DNA from: CAVOOW01 sp963697675
GTDB taxonomy: Bacteria; Actinomycetota; Actinomycetes; JACCUZ01
Length of the DNA stretch: 64,000 nt
NCBI GenBank assembly: GCA_963697675.1
Contig: CAVOOW010000003.1
Coordinates: 124,001-188,000, forward strand
Direction: 5' to 3'
Shown here piece after piece: positions 1 to 8,878 of this stretch; position 1 is the stretch's first letter; every line of letters begins with the position of its first letter. The notes beneath the pieces were generated by a model, which was given only the letters and a program-made list of their open reading frames with translations, ran no database searches and was not told the origin of the DNA. The translations under genes and the position numbers were made by a program.

Positions 1-1
1 C

Positions 2-1627
2 GAGCGAGCCCGTGATGTGACCCGCCCGGAACAGGCGGGCCGCGTCCTGGCCTACTCCCAGGCGCTGGCCGAGGCTGACACGGTCAGCGACCTCATCGAG
101 GTCGCCGCCACCATGGTGCTGCCGGCCTTCGACGCGACCGGGCTGCTGGTGTCGCTGGCGGACTCCGGCAAGTTGCGTCTCGTCGGCCACACGGGTTACG
201 AACCGGAGGCCATCGCGCTTCTGGACGGGCTGCCGATCGACGCAAACTCCCCGAGCGCGGAGGTGATGCGCACCCGCATGCCGGTGTTCCTTCCGTCGCT
301 GCCGGCGTACCTCGAGCGCTATCCGGACACAGGCGACGAGGTCGCCAGCACCGGCAAGCGGGCCTGGGCCTTCGCAGCTCTCACCGTCTCGGGCCGCGCG
401 CTCGGCAGTCTCGCCATCAGCTTCGACCGTCCGCGCGAGGTGACTGCCGAGGAGCGCCTGCTCATCGTGTCGCTCGCCGCGCTGCTCGGGCAGATGCTGG
501 ACCGGGCGCGGCTGCGTGATGCCGAGCGAGCGCTCGCGTCAGAGCTGCAGCGCACCCTGCTGCCGCGGGCGTTGGCCCAGGCACCCGAGCTCGTGAGCAC
601 CGCCCGCTATCTGCCGGCCACTGACGGCATGGAGGTGGGCGGCGACTGGTATGACGTCATCCGGATCTCCGCCGAACGCATGGGCCTCGTGATCGGTGAC
701 GTGCAGGGCCACAACGTGCACGCGGCCAGCACGATGGGAGCGCTGCGAAACGCGTTGCGTGCGTACGCAGCTGAAGGCCACGACGCTGTCTCCGTCGTCT
801 CCCGGAGCAACCGTCTGATGGCCGACATCGACCCTGACGCCTTCGCCACCTGCTGTTACGTCGAGATCGACCTGCGCAGGGGACGCGCCATGGTCACGCG
901 CGCCGGGCATCCACCGCTCGTCCTGCGCTCCTCGAGCGGCAGGACGCGAGTCATCGACGTGACCGTCGGCCTCCCACTCGGTGTCGACCCGGACGAGATC
1001 TACGTCGCCGAGCCGGTGCACCTGTTCCCGGGCGACACCCTGGTGCTGTTCACCGACGGCCTCGTCGAGGACTCGCGGACAACGATGGATTCCGGACTTG
1101 CGATGGTCTCCACCGAGGTTCGCACCGGCGACGTCAGCAATATCGAGTCGTTCGCCGACCGGCTGGTGAACCGCCAGAACATGGCGGAGCACCGCCCGGA
1201 CGACATCGCCGTGCTCGCCGTTCGCTACGAAGGGCTCGATGTGACCCAGCGGCCACGGCGCACGTCAACGGTGATCGACCGGGGTGACCCGCGAGCAGCG
1301 CGCAACGCGCGTGAGTTCATCTCGCGGGTGCTCGGCGAGTGGGATCTCATCGGCCAGCGCGAGGCGGTCGTGCTGCTGGTCTCCGAGGTTGTGACCAACG
1401 CGCTGAGCGACTCCGAGGGCCGGGTGGATCTCACCGTGATCCGTCAACCGGGCTTTCTGCGGGTCGAGGTCTCCGAGGACGCTGCCGCCGAACCGCGCGA
1501 GCGCAGTGACGACCACGTCCATCAGCAGAGCGCCGGCCTGTCCCTGCTCAGCGGCTTCTCCGACCGTTGGGGAACGATTCCCCGCGGGGCAGGCAAGACG
1601 GTCTGGTTCGAGCTCGACGACGTCTAG
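2..1627 (+). CDS. SpoIIE-type PP2C phosphatase with GAF and RsbW-like ATPase domains, 5'-truncated
   Basis: Family role: dephosphorylates a phospho-serine anti-anti-sigma factor in partner switching. Counting from the GTG at 17, a GAF domain spans about residues 25-165. A SpoIIE phosphatase follows at about 180-395, entered by the ELQRTLLP linker and showing the acidic metal motifs GGDWYD and GDVQGH plus FTDGLVED. An RsbW-like ATPase fold occupies about 410-536 (SEVVTNAL N-box, GKTVWFEL end). The frame is open back to base 2 (ERARDV precedes the GTG), so the true start, and probably a PAS domain, lie upstream of the window. Its TAG overlaps the stop of the convergent DksA-like gene. The partner anti-anti-sigma factor is not in the window. 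Confidence 0.9.
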   Translation, partial: ERARDVTRPEQAGRVLAYSQALAEADTVSDLIEVAATMVLPAFDATGLLVSLADSGKLRLVGHTGYEPEAIALLDGLPIDANSPSAEVMRTRMPVFLPSLPAYLERYPDTGDEVASTGKRAWAFAALTVSGRALGSLAISFDRPREVTAEERLLIVSLAALLGQMLDRARLRDAERALASELQRTLLPRALAQAPELVSTARYLPATDGMEVGGDWYDVIRISAERMGLVIGDVQGHNVHAASTMGALRNALRAYAAEGHDAVSVVSRSNRLMADIDPDAFATCCYVEIDLRRGRAMVTRAGHPPLVLRSSSGRTRVIDVTVGLPLGVDPDEIYVAEPVHLFPGDTLVLFTDGLVEDSRTTMDSGLAMVSTEVRTGDVSNIESFADRLVNRQNMAEHRPDDIAVLAVRYEGLDVTQRPRRTSTVIDRGDPRAARNAREFISRVLGEWDLIGQREAVVLLVSEVVTNALSDSEGRVDLTVIRQPGFLRVEVSEDAAAEPRERSDDHVHQQSAGLSLLSGFSDRWGTIPRGAGKTVWFELDDV

Positions 1628-1983
1628 CGCTTCGACGCATCCTCGATGCACAGGGTCGCCCAGGGGAGAGCTTCCAGCCGACCGGCGCCGATGTCCCGGC
1701 CGCAGACGTCGCACCGTCCGTACGTGCCATCCGCGAGCTTCTGCTCCGCGCGGAGGACGTCGGCCAGCAGGTCCTGGAGCCGATCGTGCGCGGCCACCTG
1801 GGAGAGACGCTCGACCGCCAGGCTCGTGCCGTCGCCGACGCGCTTGCCGAAGGAGATGCCGCCCTGGTCGGCGCTCGGCGCAGCGAGGATGTCCAGCTCG
1901 GACTCGAGCTGGGCGCGCTTCGCCGCAAGCACGGCCTTGACCTGGGCGAGATCCACGTCGCCGACCACTTGATCCTCGCCCAT
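1624..1983 (-). CDS. DksA/TraR-type zinc-finger protein
   Basis: 119 residues. An N-terminal coiled-coil region (AQVKAVLAAKRAQLESEL) is followed by an acidic/amphipathic helix and a C-terminal zinc finger with CDVC and a third Cys in ATLC. The usual fourth Cys is replaced by Asp (LCIEDA), seen also in some actinobacterial relatives. DksA/TraR proteins bind the RNA polymerase secondary channel and modulate transcription with ppGpp. The degenerate finger makes metal binding uncertain. The ATG at 1983 gives a family-sized protein. It ends tail to tail with the SpoIIE phosphatase, the stop codons overlapping. Confidence 0.8.
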   Translation of the reverse strand: MGEDQVVGDVDLAQVKAVLAAKRAQLESELDILAAPSADQGGISFGKRVGDGTSLAVERLSQVAAHDRLQDLLADVLRAEQKLADGTYGRCDVCGRDIGAGRLEALPWATLCIEDASKR

Positions 1984-2018
1984 CGACTGTTCCTATCTGC
2001 AGGCTTACGGTTGGCGGC

Positions 2019-2654
2019 GTGGCAGGGGAGATCAGCGCAGCCCGGTCATTCGACCCACGGGTCGTGGGTCAGCTGGAGTGCCGGACCTGGGTGACCTACT
2101 ACCGCCGCGAGTGGGTTCCTTTCCTGTGGGCCGCACTGCGTGTGACACGCCACGCGTTCGGGCTGTCGTGGCCCGCGACGTTGCTCGGTGCGTGGCTAGT
2201 GTTGCGCGCGAACCAGCACTGGGCGCCGTTTCCGGACAACCGGCCCGACGCGGCCAGGCGCTGCATGCGCCGGTTCTACGCCCTTGTCGCCCGGGGCGGT
2301 CACGAGACGTTCGACGTCACCGAGGCCGCGTGGCTCGAGGTCGAGTGGTGGCGGGTGCACCGCGCGCTGCAGCACGAGGGCGACGCCTCCGTCCCCGCGC
2401 AGGACCGCCCGACGCCCGGCGACGAGCCGCTCATCACCGCACTGTGCCGCCTCTACGCCCACGTCTTCGGCGTCACCGAGGACGAGGTCAGAGGAGCCGC
2501 CGCGGAGCGGGCCTTCGCCATGCGGTTGTCCGACGCCTGGGTAGCGCAAGGTTGTTCCATGGACAGCCCGCTGCTGCCCCGCGAGCGCGCGGCGCTCGTA
2601 CGCTCCTATGCCGCCTTGCTGGCTGCCGTGCACCGCCCGCCGTCGCCGGCTTGA
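2019..2654 (+). CDS. Conserved hypothetical protein, 211 aa
   Basis: I do not recognise a named family. The GTG start at 2019 gives a soluble protein rich in Trp and Arg near its N-terminus (TWVTYYRREWVPFLWAAL), with one short hydrophobic stretch at about residues 45-62 and a mostly helical C-terminal half (EDEVRGAAAERAFAMRLSDAW). Codon use, with strong G/C in third position, supports real coding. It starts 36 bp from the divergent DksA-like gene and ends 6 bp before the stop of the convergent PAS/ATPase gene. A role cannot be inferred from context. Confidence 0.65.
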   Translation: MAGEISAARSFDPRVVGQLECRTWVTYYRREWVPFLWAALRVTRHAFGLSWPATLLGAWLVLRANQHWAPFPDNRPDAARRCMRRFYALVARGGHETFDVTEAAWLEVEWWRVHRALQHEGDASVPAQDRPTPGDEPLITALCRLYAHVFGVTEDEVRGAAAERAFAMRLSDAWVAQGCSMDSPLLPRERAALVRSYAALLAAVHRPPSPA

Positions 2655-2659
2655 TCGAC

Positions 2660-3913
2660 TCACTCGCCGGGAGCTGCGGTCATGGTGGCGACGAAGACGG
2701 TCCGGCCACCCTCCGCATGCTCCCTCCGCAGGACCATGTGGACCGGGACCTCGCTCCCGTCCCGGTGCAGGGCGGGGAGGTCGACGACGCGGCCGAGGAT
2801 CGTGACTTCCCCCGTGAGCAAGTGCTCGCTGAACGCCGCGACGTGCTCCTCGCGCAGTCGCGGGGGGATCACCGCGACGATGCGCTCACCGAGCAGGTCG
2901 TCGTCCCAGCCGAGCAGCGCCAACAACGACGGGCTGGCGGCGATGATGCGGTTGGCGTCGTCGGCGGCGAGCTCCGCCGATGTGGAGGTCCGGACGGCTG
3001 ATGCGTCCCAGATCACCGGACGGGCGGCGGGGTCGACGCCGCCGGACTGGAAACCCGACCAGGGGACCGGCGCCAGCCCCGCGAGCTGGTTGCGCACCTC
3101 GGCACAGATCCACCGCCGCAGCTTGCGCATCTCCGGCTGCATGCGAGGCGTGAGCATGTCGTCGCGCCCGTCCATCCGCAGGATGGCATCAAGGATCCGG
3201 TCGAGTCCGTCGAAGCGTCTGCCGTGCTCGCGGGCGAGCTCGAGGGTCACGTCGGCGTGTCCGCCGGCGTCGGGCGCCGGCCCGGAGTCCAGAGCCGCGG
3301 CGACGTCGGCCAGGGCGTCTGCGGCAAGAGCCTGCTCGGCCAGGCGGGCGTCCACGTCGCCGTCCAGCTCCCAGATCAGCAACAGGTATTCGCGCATCAG
3401 AGCCGCGACGTGCTGCTGCCACGCACGCGCCAGCCGGAGCGGCATGCCGCGGAACGTGACATCAAACGCTGTCGGGTCCGGCTCCGTCGCCTGACCACCG
3501 TCATGGGACCTGTCATCGGCGGGCCCGAGCTCGAACCAGACCGTCTTGCTGCCGTCGTCGTGCGTGTCGGTGCCATGGCGCGCCGCGATGAGGTCGACGA
3601 GCTCGAGCCCCCGTCCGGTCGTCGCCTGCGCGCCGTAGTCCCGGCGCGCCGGCAGCTGCGCGCTGCTGTCGTTCACGCCGACGTAGACACGGGACGCCGT
3701 CGCGGCGACCACGACCTCGATCGAGGTGCGCGCGTGCAGGATCGCGTTGGTGACCAGCTCGCTCACCAGCAGCGTTGCGGAGTCCTCGAGCTCGGGCCGC
3801 CCGGCTTCGGCAAGCGCCTCCGTCACGACTACCCGAGCCTGGCGAGCGCTCTCCGGGACCGGGTCGAGCTGGACGCGCCGCTCCACCACCCCGTCCCGCG
3901 AACGCGATGCCAT
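2660..3913 (-). CDS. RsbW-like ATPase fused to a C-terminal PAS domain, putative stress-signalling kinase
   Basis: 417 residues. Residues about 15-130 form a HATPase_c_2 anti-sigma-kinase fold (LLVSELVTNAILHA N-box, GRGLELVDLIA, TVWFELG end). Residues about 150-290 are a helical linker of unknown type. Residues about 300-415 are a PAS sensor domain (NRIIAASPSLLALLGWDDDLLGERI and a terminal beta-strand VFVATMTA). The order is reversed from the common PAS-first layout. It is likely a sensor or anti-sigma kinase in the same general-stress circuitry as the SpoIIE protein 1 kb away, but no sigma factor or antagonist is adjacent. The ATG at 3913 is a reasonable start. Confidence 0.8.
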   Translation of the reverse strand: MASRSRDGVVERRVQLDPVPESARQARVVVTEALAEAGRPELEDSATLLVSELVTNAILHARTSIEVVVAATASRVYVGVNDSSAQLPARRDYGAQATTGRGLELVDLIAARHGTDTHDDGSKTVWFELGPADDRSHDGGQATEPDPTAFDVTFRGMPLRLARAWQQHVAALMREYLLLIWELDGDVDARLAEQALAADALADVAAALDSGPAPDAGGHADVTLELAREHGRRFDGLDRILDAILRMDGRDDMLTPRMQPEMRKLRRWICAEVRNQLAGLAPVPWSGFQSGGVDPAARPVIWDASAVRTSTSAELAADDANRIIAASPSLLALLGWDDDLLGERIVAVIPPRLREEHVAAFSEHLLTGEVTILGRVVDLPALHRDGSEVPVHMVLRREHAEGGRTVFVATMTAAPGE

Positions 3914-4039
3914 CGTTCCTCCCGTCGACCGGCGCAGGGCCGGCGCTCCCCTCGACGTTGAAGATCATCGCACGCCCGGCGCGACACGAGTTCGGAGCCA
4001 CGCTGGGAACGGATGGCCGGGCCTGCCACGATTGTCGGC

Positions 4040-4678
4040 ATGGACGAGCACGACCAGCACCGGCCGCGCCGCCCCGCGCTGCTCGGAAAAGCCGCGATCG
4101 AGAGCCTGGGCGGCGCGCCGGACCCGGCCGAGCTGGCGGAGGCGGCCCACGCCACGGCCCAGACCCTGGTCGACGCGGGCCGCGCCGTGTCCGACCCGGT
4201 CACCATCGCGCGGCTGGTCCGGCTGGTCGACGATCACGGACTCGACACCATCGCGGGCCTGTGGTCGGAGCGGCCGGCGCGGTCCTTGCCCGGCGCCCTG
4301 TGGCGGCTCTACGCGCTGCGCGAGTGGGTGCGGTGCGACCCGCGCGAGGCGAGCGCCGACTTCTCCGCGGGGCAGCCCGTGGTGCCGGTGTCCAGCGTGA
4401 TCGCGGGCGCCGCTGACCCGCCGACACCCGAGGCGCTGCGCGAGCTCACCGACGCGATCCTGAGCGGCGTGTTCGCGGGTGACCTGGCCGTCGCCCTCGA
4501 GCGAGCGGGTGCGTTCTGCCGCGTCGTCGCCGCCGGTCGCGCCCACCGAGCCGACGACGTCGAGCCGTACGACGACTCGCTGGCAGCGTTGCTCACACGG
4601 CGCTCGGCCAGCCTGCTGCAGACCGGTGAGGATCTCGAGGCCGCCGCCTCGCTCTGGCGCTCGCACGACCTCGTCTGA
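4040..4678 (+). CDS. Conserved actinobacterial hypothetical protein, 212 aa
   Basis: No domain recognised. The ATG at 4040 (MDEHDQH) is preferred over the upstream GTG at 4013 because the extra residues (AGPATIVG) look non-conserved. The protein is soluble and almost wholly helical (PAELAEAAHATAQTLVDAG; LDTIAGLWSERPARSLPGAL), acidic at its C-terminus. It is divergent from the PAS/ATPase gene with about 125 bp between starts, and is followed by a 640-bp gap. Function unknown. Confidence 0.65.
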   Translation: MDEHDQHRPRRPALLGKAAIESLGGAPDPAELAEAAHATAQTLVDAGRAVSDPVTIARLVRLVDDHGLDTIAGLWSERPARSLPGALWRLYALREWVRCDPREASADFSAGQPVVPVSSVIAGAADPPTPEALRELTDAILSGVFAGDLAVALERAGAFCRVVAAGRAHRADDVEPYDDSLAALLTRRSASLLQTGEDLEAAASLWRSHDLV

Positions 4679-5319
4679 GCGGCGCGCTCACTCGGCAGGC
4701 CCTGGACGCGCCGGTTGCGCCATCCCGGTGCGACACACCGCAACGCTGGCGAATCCGGTCACCTGTTTGGCACACTCTGCAGGTGCGCCCGCGAGGGCGT
4801 GCCCCGAGCGCCGGGCAACGGTAGCCCCGGGTCCCATATGAAGCCGCCTCGAGCGGCCTAGCGCCGTGAGGCGCTTCCGTGCCCGGCGCCCGAGCATGCG
4901 GCTGGCCACTTCCGACAGGGAGAGGCCGGCCGCTTGTGCGTCCAGGGCGTCCTTTGTGGGTCCCGCTGCCTCATCAAGATCGCTCCCGTCGTGCTCAGAT
5001 TCGCAGTTGATGCGGAATCTGTGCACGGAAATCGCGATCTTGGCGGAGAGAGGCGGCGGCGGTCGATCGCGGGCGGCGGGGGCCGAGCCCGATCGCGATC
5101 TCGCAGTACGTCGTCGCCACGGTGCTGCTCCTCTTTCCGGATGGTGATGCGTCGCCGTCAGGGGCCTGACGCCTTGGACGGTGAGGTGCGCGAGCACGAG
5201 CGGGTCGGCTGACGGAAGCGCAGCCGTTGCCCGGGCCGTCGGTGCGGATGCCGGCTCGGTCTGCACTAACGTGGACGGCGTCAGACTGACCGGTGTTCGA
5301 GACAGATCTAGGTGGCTTA
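4679..5319. other. 640-bp gap with one nested hairpin repeat and no convincing gene
   Basis: ORFs exist in several frames but none has a good start, ribosome site or recognisable fold. The minus frame near 4700-4970 is helix-like (DEAAGPTKDALDAQAAGL) but has no plausible start and runs into the hairpin repeat at 4975-5042. It may be a decayed gene end. Confidence 0.5.
4975..5042. repeat. 68-bp nested inverted repeat, family B copy 1
   Basis: Outer arms CAAGATCGC and GCGATCTTG are perfect complements. Inner arms GTGCTCAGATTC and GAATCTGTGCAC pair 11 of 12. A copy of the same length lies at 22025-22092 with the same outer ends. Both are intergenic. Confidence 0.8.
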
Positions 5320-6342
5320 GTGAGTTCGATTGAGCGCGTGTCCCGGCTCGTGCGGGATCCCGCGGCGGGAGCCCATGCGGTGGCCCGGCGCGGCAGGAAG
5401 CTGGCGGACAAGGTGCGCGGCCGCGTGCCCGTTCCCGACGACGGCTTTCCCGCGGACGACCCGTCGCGGTGCATGATCTGCGGCACGATGAAGACGCGGC
5501 TGCGCGAATTCACCTGGGGCCCGCGCACCTACCAGGTCCGGGTCTGCCAGGTCTGCCGCTATGTCTCCAACTTCGACAACACCGTCGACTACACGAAGTT
5601 TCAGTCGGTTGACAGTTTCTCGCTCACCACGCGGGTCGGGACCGAAGAGTCCACCGGCCGCGAGTTTCACATGGCCGAGATGGGCGCCGAGATCCTCAAG
5701 CGCACAGGTCTGCGGGTCATGGTGTTCGGTGCCGGGCGGAGCCTGGACTATCAGCACATCGCCAAGCTGCCCTCCGTGGAGTGCGTCGTCATGAGCGATG
5801 TCGTCGACTTGCGTGGCGAGGCCGACTTCATCAACATCATGAAGGGCACGTCGGAGCGCTTCGACCTGATCATCGCGTGCGAGGTCGTCGAGCACTTTCC
5901 CGATCCCATGACGGAGTTCCCGCGGCTGTTCGACCTGCTCGCCAAGGACGGGCTGCTGATCTGCTCGACCAACATCTTCGACGGCGGGAACCTGGCGAAG
6001 CAGCGCTACCTCTACCTGCGCGGCCACGTGTCCTACTACAGCCCCAAGGCCATCGCCGAGATCGCGCGCCGCAGCAAGATCCTGTTCGACTTCCGGATGC
6101 CCAGTGTCGCGCTGGGTCCAGCCGGGCTGCGGAAGCGCTATGTGCTCTTCACCCATTCCTTGGCGAACCTGCAGAACACGGCGGAGTACTTCGGGCGCAA
6201 CCCCTACGCACCGTCGGAGCCGCCGGAGCCGCCGGCAGAACCCGCCCCGGCGGCGACACCCACTACGGCGGCGACACCCGCTGTGGCGTCGACACCGGTG
6301 CCGGCCGAGCCGGTCGCGGCGGACGTCAACGGGCCCGGCTGA
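5320..6342 (+). CDS. Class I SAM methyltransferase with N-terminal zinc-ribbon-like motif
   Basis: 340 residues from the GTG at 5320, chosen because AGGTGG sits 7-10 bp upstream; a GTG at 5293 would add ten unlikely residues. An N-terminal pair of Cys knuckles (CMICG and CQVC, residues about 50-80) resembles the zinc-binding module of C-methyltransferase-like enzymes. The Rossmann methyltransferase follows (MVFGAGRSLDYQ, DLIIACEVVEHF, DGLLICSTNIF). The tail from about 300 is Pro/Ala/Thr-rich (PPEPPAEPAPAATPTT), a disordered linker unlike the core. The acceptor is unknown; sugars or cell-wall glycans are usual for this type. It is convergent with the PAC2 gene, whose stop directly adjoins its own. 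Confidence 0.8.
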   Translation: MSSIERVSRLVRDPAAGAHAVARRGRKLADKVRGRVPVPDDGFPADDPSRCMICGTMKTRLREFTWGPRTYQVRVCQVCRYVSNFDNTVDYTKFQSVDSFSLTTRVGTEESTGREFHMAEMGAEILKRTGLRVMVFGAGRSLDYQHIAKLPSVECVVMSDVVDLRGEADFINIMKGTSERFDLIIACEVVEHFPDPMTEFPRLFDLLAKDGLLICSTNIFDGGNLAKQRYLYLRGHVSYYSPKAIAEIARRSKILFDFRMPSVALGPAGLRKRYVLFTHSLANLQNTAEYFGRNPYAPSEPPEPPAEPAPAATPTTAATPAVASTPVPAEPVAADVNGPG

Positions 6343-7260
6343 TCAGTCGGTCTGCTCGCCCTTGGGCGGCTGCTCGGCGAGGAACCGCTCCAGCTCGGCA
6401 CCCAGCTCGTCGGCCGTCGGGAAGCCGGCGCCCCGGCCGGCGAGCAGGTCACCACGACCGCTGCCGCCCACGAACGCGTCGTACTGCTGCTCGAGGGCCT
6501 GCACGACCGCCGCGACCTCGGCCGACCCCGCCACCTGCTCGTCGATCTGCTGCTGCGTCTGCTCGGCGGCCGTGCGCAGCGCGGCGGTCGGGATCGACAG
6601 CCCGCTGGCGGCGGACACCTGATCGGCCAGCGCTGCGGCGGCACCGGGATATTCGGCCTGCGCGAGATAGTGCGGCACGTGCACCGCGAAACCCATTGCG
6701 TCGTGGCCCAGCTGACCGAGGCGCAGCTCCAGCAGGTTGATCATGCTGCCGGGCACCTGGATGCGGCCGACCCAGGGCACGCGTCCCTCGGTGAGCTCGG
6801 GCCGGGTGCCGTGGGCCGTGACCGCGGTCGGGCGGGTGTGCGGGATGCCCATCGGGATGCCGTGCACCCCGATCGTGAGCCGGACGTCGAGACGCTCGAC
6901 GAGGTGGTGCACGGCGACGATGAACCGCTCCCACGACACGTCGGGCTCGGCGCCCTCGAGCAGCAGGAAGGTCGCGCCCTCGGAGTCGGTCACGGCGTGC
7001 AGCTCGAGCGACGGCTCGTCGTAGGACTCCCAGTGGTCGGCGTCGAAGATCATCAGCGGCCGGCGCGAGCGATAGTCGAGGAGCTGGTCGACGTCGAAGG
7101 TCGCGACCAGCTGGTGGTCGAGGGTCTCCAGCAGGTGATCACGCAGCAGCTGTCCGGCCGAGCCGGCGTCGATGAATCCGGTCAGGGCGTGCACGAGCAC
7201 GGGCCGGTCCAGCTGGGGCAGGCCAGGCTCGAGCACGTAGAGCTCGTCCGGGTCGAGCAC
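6343..7260 (-). CDS. PAC2 family protein (proteasome-assembly-chaperone fold)
   Basis: 305 residues from the GTG at 7260, placed 9 bp after GAGGAGG. Further upstream codons (CRSQRTRRC) look untranslated. The PAC2 fold is seen in VLVHALTGFIDAGSAG, RRPLMIFDADHWESY, IGVHGIPMGIPHTRP and the hydrophobic VPHYLAQAEYPGAA segment. Actinobacterial PAC2 proteins are widespread and conserved, but their biochemical role is unsettled. The gene lies between two convergent or divergent neighbours and seems monocistronic. Confidence 0.85.
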   Translation of the reverse strand: MLDPDELYVLEPGLPQLDRPVLVHALTGFIDAGSAGQLLRDHLLETLDHQLVATFDVDQLLDYRSRRPLMIFDADHWESYDEPSLELHAVTDSEGATFLLLEGAEPDVSWERFIVAVHHLVERLDVRLTIGVHGIPMGIPHTRPTAVTAHGTRPELTEGRVPWVGRIQVPGSMINLLELRLGQLGHDAMGFAVHVPHYLAQAEYPGAAAALADQVSAASGLSIPTAALRTAAEQTQQQIDEQVAGSAEVAAVVQALEQQYDAFVGGSGRGDLLAGRGAGFPTADELGAELERFLAEQPPKGEQTD

Positions 7261-7429
7261 GATGACGCACCTCCTCGTTCGCTGCGACCTACAGCCTGAC
7301 AGGAGCCTGGCATTGTTCCAGCGTCCGCTCACGACGCAATCGCGGTGCGAGTGGTGAACGGACCCATTGTCGCGGAGCCGCCGCGCCGTGGTTCGCGGGG
7401 GATCGAGCTTTCAAGACATGCTGTGCGCC

Positions 7430-7904
7430 ATGGACACCGCACACGGGTCGGTCGTGGTCGAGGGCGTGACGCCTCAGGAGGTCTGGAACCTGGTCTCCGA
7501 CGTGACCCGCACCGGCGAGTGGAGCCCGGAGAACACCGGCGGGCGGTGGCGCAACGGTGCCACCGGGCCGGCGGTCGGGGCGCGGTTCCAGGGCAGCAAC
7601 CGCAACGGCATCTTCTACTGGCGTACGAGCGCGGTGGTGACCGCGGCGGACGCGGGACGTCGCTTCGCGTTCGACGTGTCGGCCGTCGGTATCCCGATCG
7701 CCTGCTGGGACTGGACGATGTCGCCGGCGCCGGGCGGCACCGAGGTGGCCCTGGACTGGACGGATCGGCGCACCGGACCGCTCGGGACGGCGATGCGCCG
7801 TGGTGGGCTCCTCGCCGTCGGGGCCACGATCGACAAGACCGCACGTACAGGCCAATATCGAGGCGTCCCTCTCCCGCCTTCGCGAGCTTCTCACCGCCGG
7901 CTGA
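7430..7904 (+). CDS. SRPBCC (polyketide cyclase/START-like) protein, frameshifted near its end
   Basis: The ATG at 7430 opens a START-like ligand-binding fold (GSVVVEGVTPQEVWNLVSDV, TGEWSPENTGGRW, a family signature). The chain reads well to about 7843 (VGATIDKT). The conserved C-terminal helix then continues in the next frame (HVQANIEASLSRLRELLTAG) to a TGA at 7902-7904. A single inserted base near 7843-7846 explains the break. The full length would be about 157 residues. This family binds hydrophobic ligands or acts as a cyclase or dehydratase; no specific substrate is visible. It is convergent with lepB, 10 bp away. Confidence 0.75.
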
Positions 7905-7913
7905 CCGGCGCGG

Positions 7914-8675
7914 TCAGTGCGCTCCGGCGAGAGCGGGCTGGTCGAAGGTGGCCGGGCGGTGCAGCACGGTGGCCCGGTTCAGCGGCCAGATGATGACGAA
8001 CGCCCGGCCGACGACGTCGCTGACAGGTACGAAGCCTTGTCCAGGACCTTGCTGATGGGCCCGGCTGTCCGCAGATGCCGCACGATGGTCGCCCATCACC
8101 CACAGCTTTCCGGCGGGAACCGTCACGGTGAAGTTGCTCCCGCTGGGGCTGTCGCCGGGGAACACGTAGGGCTCGCTGAGCCGGTGGCCGTTGACGTAGA
8201 CAGCGCCGTTGCGGCCCTCGACCGTGTCGCCGCCGATGGCGATGACGCGCTTGATCAGGTCGCTCTCGGTGCTCGACGGCGCCACGCCGATGAACTCGAG
8301 GGCGTTGTGCAGGTGACCGGCCAGGCCAGGGGAGGGGGTCTGGCCGTGGAGCCAGCCCGCCGAGTCGCGGAAAACCACGATGTCGCCGCGGTGGATGCCG
8401 CCGGTGTGGCTGACCAGCTTGTCCACCAGCACCCGGTCCCCGAGACATCCCGTGCAGCCGTGCAACGTCGGCTCCATGGACCCGGACGGGATGAAGAAGG
8501 CCTGAAAGAGGAAGGTCTTGATCAGCATCGAGATCACGAGCGCGGTGATCACGATGACCGGCAGCTCCCGCAGGAACGACCGCCGCCGTTTGTTCGACGT
8601 CCCGTCGGTTGCGGACGGCCGGCCCGACCGTGGCCCGCCGGGGTCGCCCGCGTCTCCTGCTATGTCGGCCGCCAT
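7914..8675 (-). CDS. lepB: Signal peptidase I
   Basis: Cleaves signal peptides from exported proteins at the outer face of the membrane. 253 residues: a cytoplasmic basic N-terminus, one membrane anchor at about residues 38-62 (LPVIVITALVISMLIKTFLF), then the catalytic box SGSMEPTL with the Ser nucleophile and IKRVIAIGGDTV with the general-base Lys. The C-terminal box GDHRAASADSR is complete. The length fits the actinobacterial family. The gene stands alone, convergent with the SRPBCC gene. The 200-bp upstream gap holds no further ORF. Confidence 0.95.
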   Translation of the reverse strand: MAADIAGDAGDPGGPRSGRPSATDGTSNKRRRSFLRELPVIVITALVISMLIKTFLFQAFFIPSGSMEPTLHGCTGCLGDRVLVDKLVSHTGGIHRGDIVVFRDSAGWLHGQTPSPGLAGHLHNALEFIGVAPSSTESDLIKRVIAIGGDTVEGRNGAVYVNGHRLSEPYVFPGDSPSGSNFTVTVPAGKLWVMGDHRAASADSRAHQQGPGQGFVPVSDVVGRAFVIIWPLNRATVLHRPATFDQPALAGAH

Positions 8676-8878
8676 CGCTTCACCTGGTTCCTCGGTCGGC
8701 GCCGGGCTAGCGGATGGAAGAGCCCCTCGAACTCATGCTTCGAGGGGCCCTGAGCACATTTCTAACTGAGTGTTCCCTCAAAACGGGGCAGCGACACGCG
8801 AGAAGGGCGGGCCGGATGCAGTGACCGCGCATCCGACCCGCCCCGCGCCGAGGCGCCCCGGGTGCCCTGACGGGGTCC

